Of a stretch of DNA of 64,000 bases, positions 60,745 through 64,000 are shown one piece after another. The stretch lies in contig NC_084472.1 of the NCBI RefSeq assembly GCF_027409185.1, positions 18,586,524 through 18,650,523 on the forward strand, read 5' to 3'. How positions within the stretch are numbered: position 1 is the first letter of the stretch; each line of letters starts with the position of its first letter. Below the pieces are notes generated by a model. The model saw only the letters and a list, made by a program, of their open reading frames with translations, was not told the DNA's origin and searched no databases. The stretch is from Cynocephalus volans. Taxonomy: Eukaryota > Chordata > Mammalia > Dermoptera > Cynocephalidae. The translations under genes were made by a program, and so were the position numbers.

Positions 60745-60905
60745 TATCTCATTTGATTCTCATGACAGCATGTGGTAAATGGATGGGTGATAGTATTAGG
60801 GAGGCAGGGTAGGTGTTATTCACCCTCCAGATTAGGCAGAAACAGAGATTTGGTGAGTGAGGTGACTTGCCTAAGGTCACACAGCTCTGTGCTGGTGGGC
60901 GATGT
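60745..60905 (-). repeat. MIR SINE
   Basis: TCTCATTTGATTCTCATGAC and GACTTGCCTAAGGTCACACA in reversed MIR order. Confidence 0.75.
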
Positions 60906-61162
60906 GGGCTAAGGCTCCCAGGACTCTCCCTCATAAATCCCAAGATATCTGGCCTTCTAACGCCTGAGGTCTCACTAGTGCGGCTTAAATACTAAGTAGG
61001 TCGGCGAAATAGGTGAAGCGTTACTTTTTAGCCATAGAGAGAGAACATTATCCCTGTGTGTGTTTGAATTTATGGGATTCTTCCAAAGTCAGCACTTTCA
61101 CAGGATTTAGGATCAGGGTGGAAACCAATATGGAAGAGTGGTTCTTTAAAAGGTCACGTTTT

Positions 61163-61225
61163 GGGCTGGCTGGTTAGGTCAGTTGGTTAGAGCATAACCT
61201 AGTAACACCAGAGTTATGGGTTTAG

Positions 61226-61260
<35 letters not shown>
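61163..61260 (+). mobile_element. tRNA-Ile-derived SINE ending in a CA array
   Basis: GGGCTGGCTGGTTAGGTCAG head and a diverged B box, followed by (CA)n at 61227-61259 in place of an A tail. CACGTT occurs on both sides, though this is less certain because of the CA repeat. Confidence 0.8.
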
Positions 61261-61262
<2 letters not shown>

Positions 61263-61899
61263 ACTGTGCTGTGCTGCGGTCGCTGAGGACCTACATAAGA
61301 CTTTCTTATTTTTATCCATTACTGAGGTTTGAGAAACAAAATACCCAGGAAAGTAAGGCCGAGTGAAAGAGTTAGGCTGGGCTTAGCAATGCCAAGCTCA
61401 GGTCTCATCCGAATGATGAGGAAACCTGGTGAAACCACAGTGCCCTTAGTGAGCCATGGCCTTGGCTGACGAGCTTGGGTATCAGAATTTGAGGCAAATG
61501 GCCCAAGTAGCTGTTTAGTGTCTTCGGTGTTCACAGCTTCCATTCTAAGCCACCAACTCACTTCTGGGCCCCAAGTGACCTGTGACCACACCTCAAGCAA
61601 TTTTCCCCACCAAGGTGGCTTATTCATTAGTAAACGTGAGAAATTACTAATCAGCACCCCTCTACCATGTTAAAGCAGTCTAGGTTATTGGTGGCGTTCA
61701 GAAAGGAAAACAAACTCTCTCTCATCCTCTTCCTTCTGAGATACTTAGATTACCACAGGAAGGATGTCTCCAGTAATGAAACCACTACAGTATTAAAGAT
61801 GTTTTAAGTTGAAAAGGTGGATGTAAAAAGAATGCTAAAAGCATTTGGGAAAAAACCCTGTAATACTACTATACTAATATGATTGCAGTATTTTTATAT

Positions 61900-62110
61900 T
61901 TGTATATTTTCTAGTCTTTGTCCACAAGTAGGTACACATTTATTTGGCATTGTGGCAAGCTCATTGTAACAGATCCATTTAATATTGTGCTTTTTTTCCA
62001 TCTAACATTATGTTGTACATATTTTCCTATGTTTTATACATTGTCTTTGCCATGATCATTTTCAGTATCTGTACAATATTTGTCATGTTGACTCTCTGAA
62101 TGTACTAACC
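61900..62110 (-). mobile_element. Possible old L1M fragment
   Basis: Reversed sequence around AATATTGTGCTTTTTTTCCA and ACATATTTTCCTATG resembles an L1M 3' region. Weak. Confidence 0.4.
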
Positions 62111-62312
62111 AATCTTTGTTTTTCTAAATTAAAAAGATATTTATTGTAAATCATGGCTAACATGATATAAAATATATTTTGGTAAAGATGAGAAGATATG
62201 CAAAATTAAATATGAAGTCTGAGAAAGGTGCCGTGTGTTCTTTCTCATTTTAAAACTTTTTTTCTTGTATGTATTTAAGGTGTGTCACATTATGTTTTGA
62301 TACACTTATCTT

Positions 62313-62434
62313 TTTATTATTATTATTATTTTTTTTTTTCTTAATTTTATTTTGTTGATATACAATGTGGTTGATTATTGTGGCCCATTACCGAAACCCC
62401 CCTCCCACCCAACAATGTCCTTTCTGTTTGCTTG
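62313..62434 (-). mobile_element. Short L1 3' end nested in an older L1
   Basis: 122-bp 5'-truncated L1 end in reverse, starting with a T-rich tail. CACTTATCTT flanks it at 62303-62312 and 62435-62444, a 10-bp duplication cutting the older L1 3'UTR. Confidence 0.8.
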
Positions 62435-62799
62435 CACTTATCTTGATATACATATACATAGTGATGTGATTACTACTGTCAAGCAAATTAACATACCTAT
62501 TATCCCGTATAGTTACTTTTCTTTTTTTTCCGTGGTAAGAGTATCCAAAATCTATTCTCTCAGCAAATTACCAGTATACAGTATTATTACCTATAGTCCT
62601 CATGTTGTACATTAGATCTCTTAGACTTATTCATCCTACTTAACTGCAACTTTGTACCCTTTGATCACAGGAAATGAAATCACCTCCCCATAAAGGTGTC
62701 AGCACTCCCATGTTCATTGCAGCACTATTCACAGTAGCTGAGACATGGAAGCAACTAAACTGTCCATTGATGGACAAATGGATAAGGAAATTTGGCATA

Positions 62800-62882
62800 T
62801 ATATACATACATATATATGTGTGTGTGTGTGTGTGTGTGGGTATGTATATATATATATATATATACACATACCCACACACAG
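62800..62882. repeat. AT/GT repeat forming a long palindrome inside L1
   Basis: GTGTGTGGGTATGTATAT on the left is mirrored by a reverse-complement arm ending in CATACCCACACAC on the right, with an AT run between. One mismatch is visible in the arms. Confidence 0.8.
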
Positions 62883-63099
62883 TGGAATGTTATTCAGCCT
62901 TAAAAAAGGAGATCCTGCCATTTGCAACAACATGGATGAAATAAGCCAGACACAGAAAGAAAAATACTGCATGATCTCACTTATATGTGAAATCTTTAAA
63001 AAGAAAAATCGAGTATGTAGAAACAGAAAGTAAGGCGGTGGTTACCAGGAGCGGGGTGGGGGTGGGGACAGGAATGGGAAGATGTAGATGGGCATTTTG

Positions 63100-64000
63100 A
63101 TTGTCTTTAGATTTTCTATTATTGATGTTGGCCAGGAACATTTTTGCACGTGTACTTCATTTTCTTCAGGAAATCTCAGCAGTGACAAGAGAAGAAAGGG
63201 AGTTGGGGGAAACGGGGTACCCCTCGGCCCCGTCCACTCTGGAAGGAGATGCCCAGTGCTTTCCAGCCACCTCAGGGGCTGCTCCTTGAAGTACTTTCTC
63301 AGTCCCTGTAAAGTGTCCCTCGTCTGTCCTTGTCGTGCTTCTGCCTTCATTTCCTCCCCCTTTCTTTCTCACTGTCCTCGCTCTGCCCAAAGCCGACCAC
63401 CTGCCCCCACCTCCAGGGAAGGCTGTCCTCTGAACATCCATCTTTCCACTCCTGCCTCCTTTCTGAAGATCTGCCCTCGAAAGGACGGAGGTGGGCAGAG
63501 GGGAACAACGCACATTTGAATTTTATCCGCCCCTTGATCTGGCGTCTTATCTAAATATTATTTTTTGTCCTGCTTGCATCAGGAGCCCTCAAGGCACGGG
63601 CCATGCCTGTACATGTGCCACGGAGAACAGAGGGTGCTGTCGGCACTTGGCAAATGTGTAATGTTATTGTTGTAAGGTGTTAATAATTGGAAGATGTGAC
63701 TAGACATTCTGGGGAGGTAAACTGATGAATGCTGCGGGTGAGGGAGGGGTCCTGGGAAGGCCATCAAGGAAAGAGTCTTCACAAGAAGGGGGCAATTCTG
63801 AACTTTCCCCCATGTTTTCAGAAAAGCACTTGGGGCTTCTGCTACTGGAGATACTGGCATTTGACTGGGAGCTTGGATGGGGTGCCTTCCACTCAAGCAA
63901 ACTTCGTGAGCATTTTGAGTCCTGCCAAGTTAAATTCAGTACCATAGACAAGGCAGTGACAGGCAAACACAGGATAATCCTTCGGTGACACTGGGCAATG
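63100..64000. other. Window end, no feature recognised
   Basis: Moderately GC-rich unique sequence with several short open frames on both strands, none resembling a known protein. Confidence 0.5.

Larger units (their letters stand above)
62266..63090 (-). mobile_element. L1 with inverted 5' part (twin-priming structure)
   Basis: 62266-62667 is the L1 3'UTR in reverse, ending next to GTACCCTTTGATC. From about 62675 to 63085 the adjoining upstream part (end of ORF2) reads forward, including TTCATTGCAGCACTATTCAC and CATTTGCAACAACATGGATG. In an intact L1 these two parts are consecutive, so one was flipped on insertion. A younger L1 end sits inside at 62313-62434. About 25 bp of ORF2 sequence is missing near 62940. 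Confidence 0.8.

Noticed and set aside
44836..64000. Search for a downstream gene such as CTAGE1
   Set aside because: No retrogene-like sequence or open frame resembling it was seen. CTAGE1 may lie further away or be absent in this lineage.

Overview
This is mammalian genomic DNA holding one protein-coding gene, the zinc-finger transcription factor GATA6, complete on the + strand. Six coding exons (17375-18509, 23132-23298, 27056-27181, 28030-28117, 28213-28316, 43478-43645) join in phase at GT/AG borders and give a 595-codon protein with two CX2C-X17-CX2C GATA fingers. The non-coding first exon lies in a CpG-rich promoter near 15.7-16.0 kb, and the 3'UTR ends just after an AATAAA at 44812. 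No other protein gene is convincing.

The likely host is a colugo (flying lemur, Dermoptera, e.g. Galeopterus). At least eight SINEs have a tRNA-Ile-like head, including a head-to-tail dimer at about 21.08-21.25 kb. As I recall it, this matches the colugo CYN/t-SINE family. The assignment is an inference from repeat type, not a database result. The other repeats (MIR, L2, MER5A, MST/MLT-type MaLR LTRs, L1) are general to placental mammals.

Layout. 1-9.6 kb: intergenic, rich in old LTRs and MIRs, including three solo LTRs with visible 5-bp target-site duplications. 9.6-15.3 kb: almost repeat-free GATA6 upstream DNA with CpG-dense islands and candidate minus-strand splice donors that would suit a divergent non-coding transcript. 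15.3-18.6 kb: large CpG island with promoter, exon 1 and the big coding exon 2. Three TTATCT (GATA-factor) sites lie within 33 bp just downstream of exon 1. 18.6-28.3 kb: introns 2-5 and exons 3-6, with one clear transposon (the SINE dimer). 28.3-43.5 kb: 15.2-kb intron 6, with MER5A, MIR, a TG array and two recent tandem duplications. 43.5-44.8 kb: last exon and 3'UTR. 44.8-64 kb: downstream intergenic DNA rich in MIR, L1 and SINE copies, including an L1 with an inverted 5' part and a younger L1 end nested in it.

Exon 2 encodes the activation region and both start codons (Met1 and Met148), exons 3 and 4 one zinc finger each, exon 5 the basic segment, exons 6-7 the C-terminal tail. I saw no previously undescribed biological system. 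The points most worth checking are the GATA-site triplet, a short uORF in the spliced 5'UTR, the repeat-poor zone around the gene, and a small mariner-like foldback element found twice. Repeat family names and boundaries come from reading by eye and are approximate.
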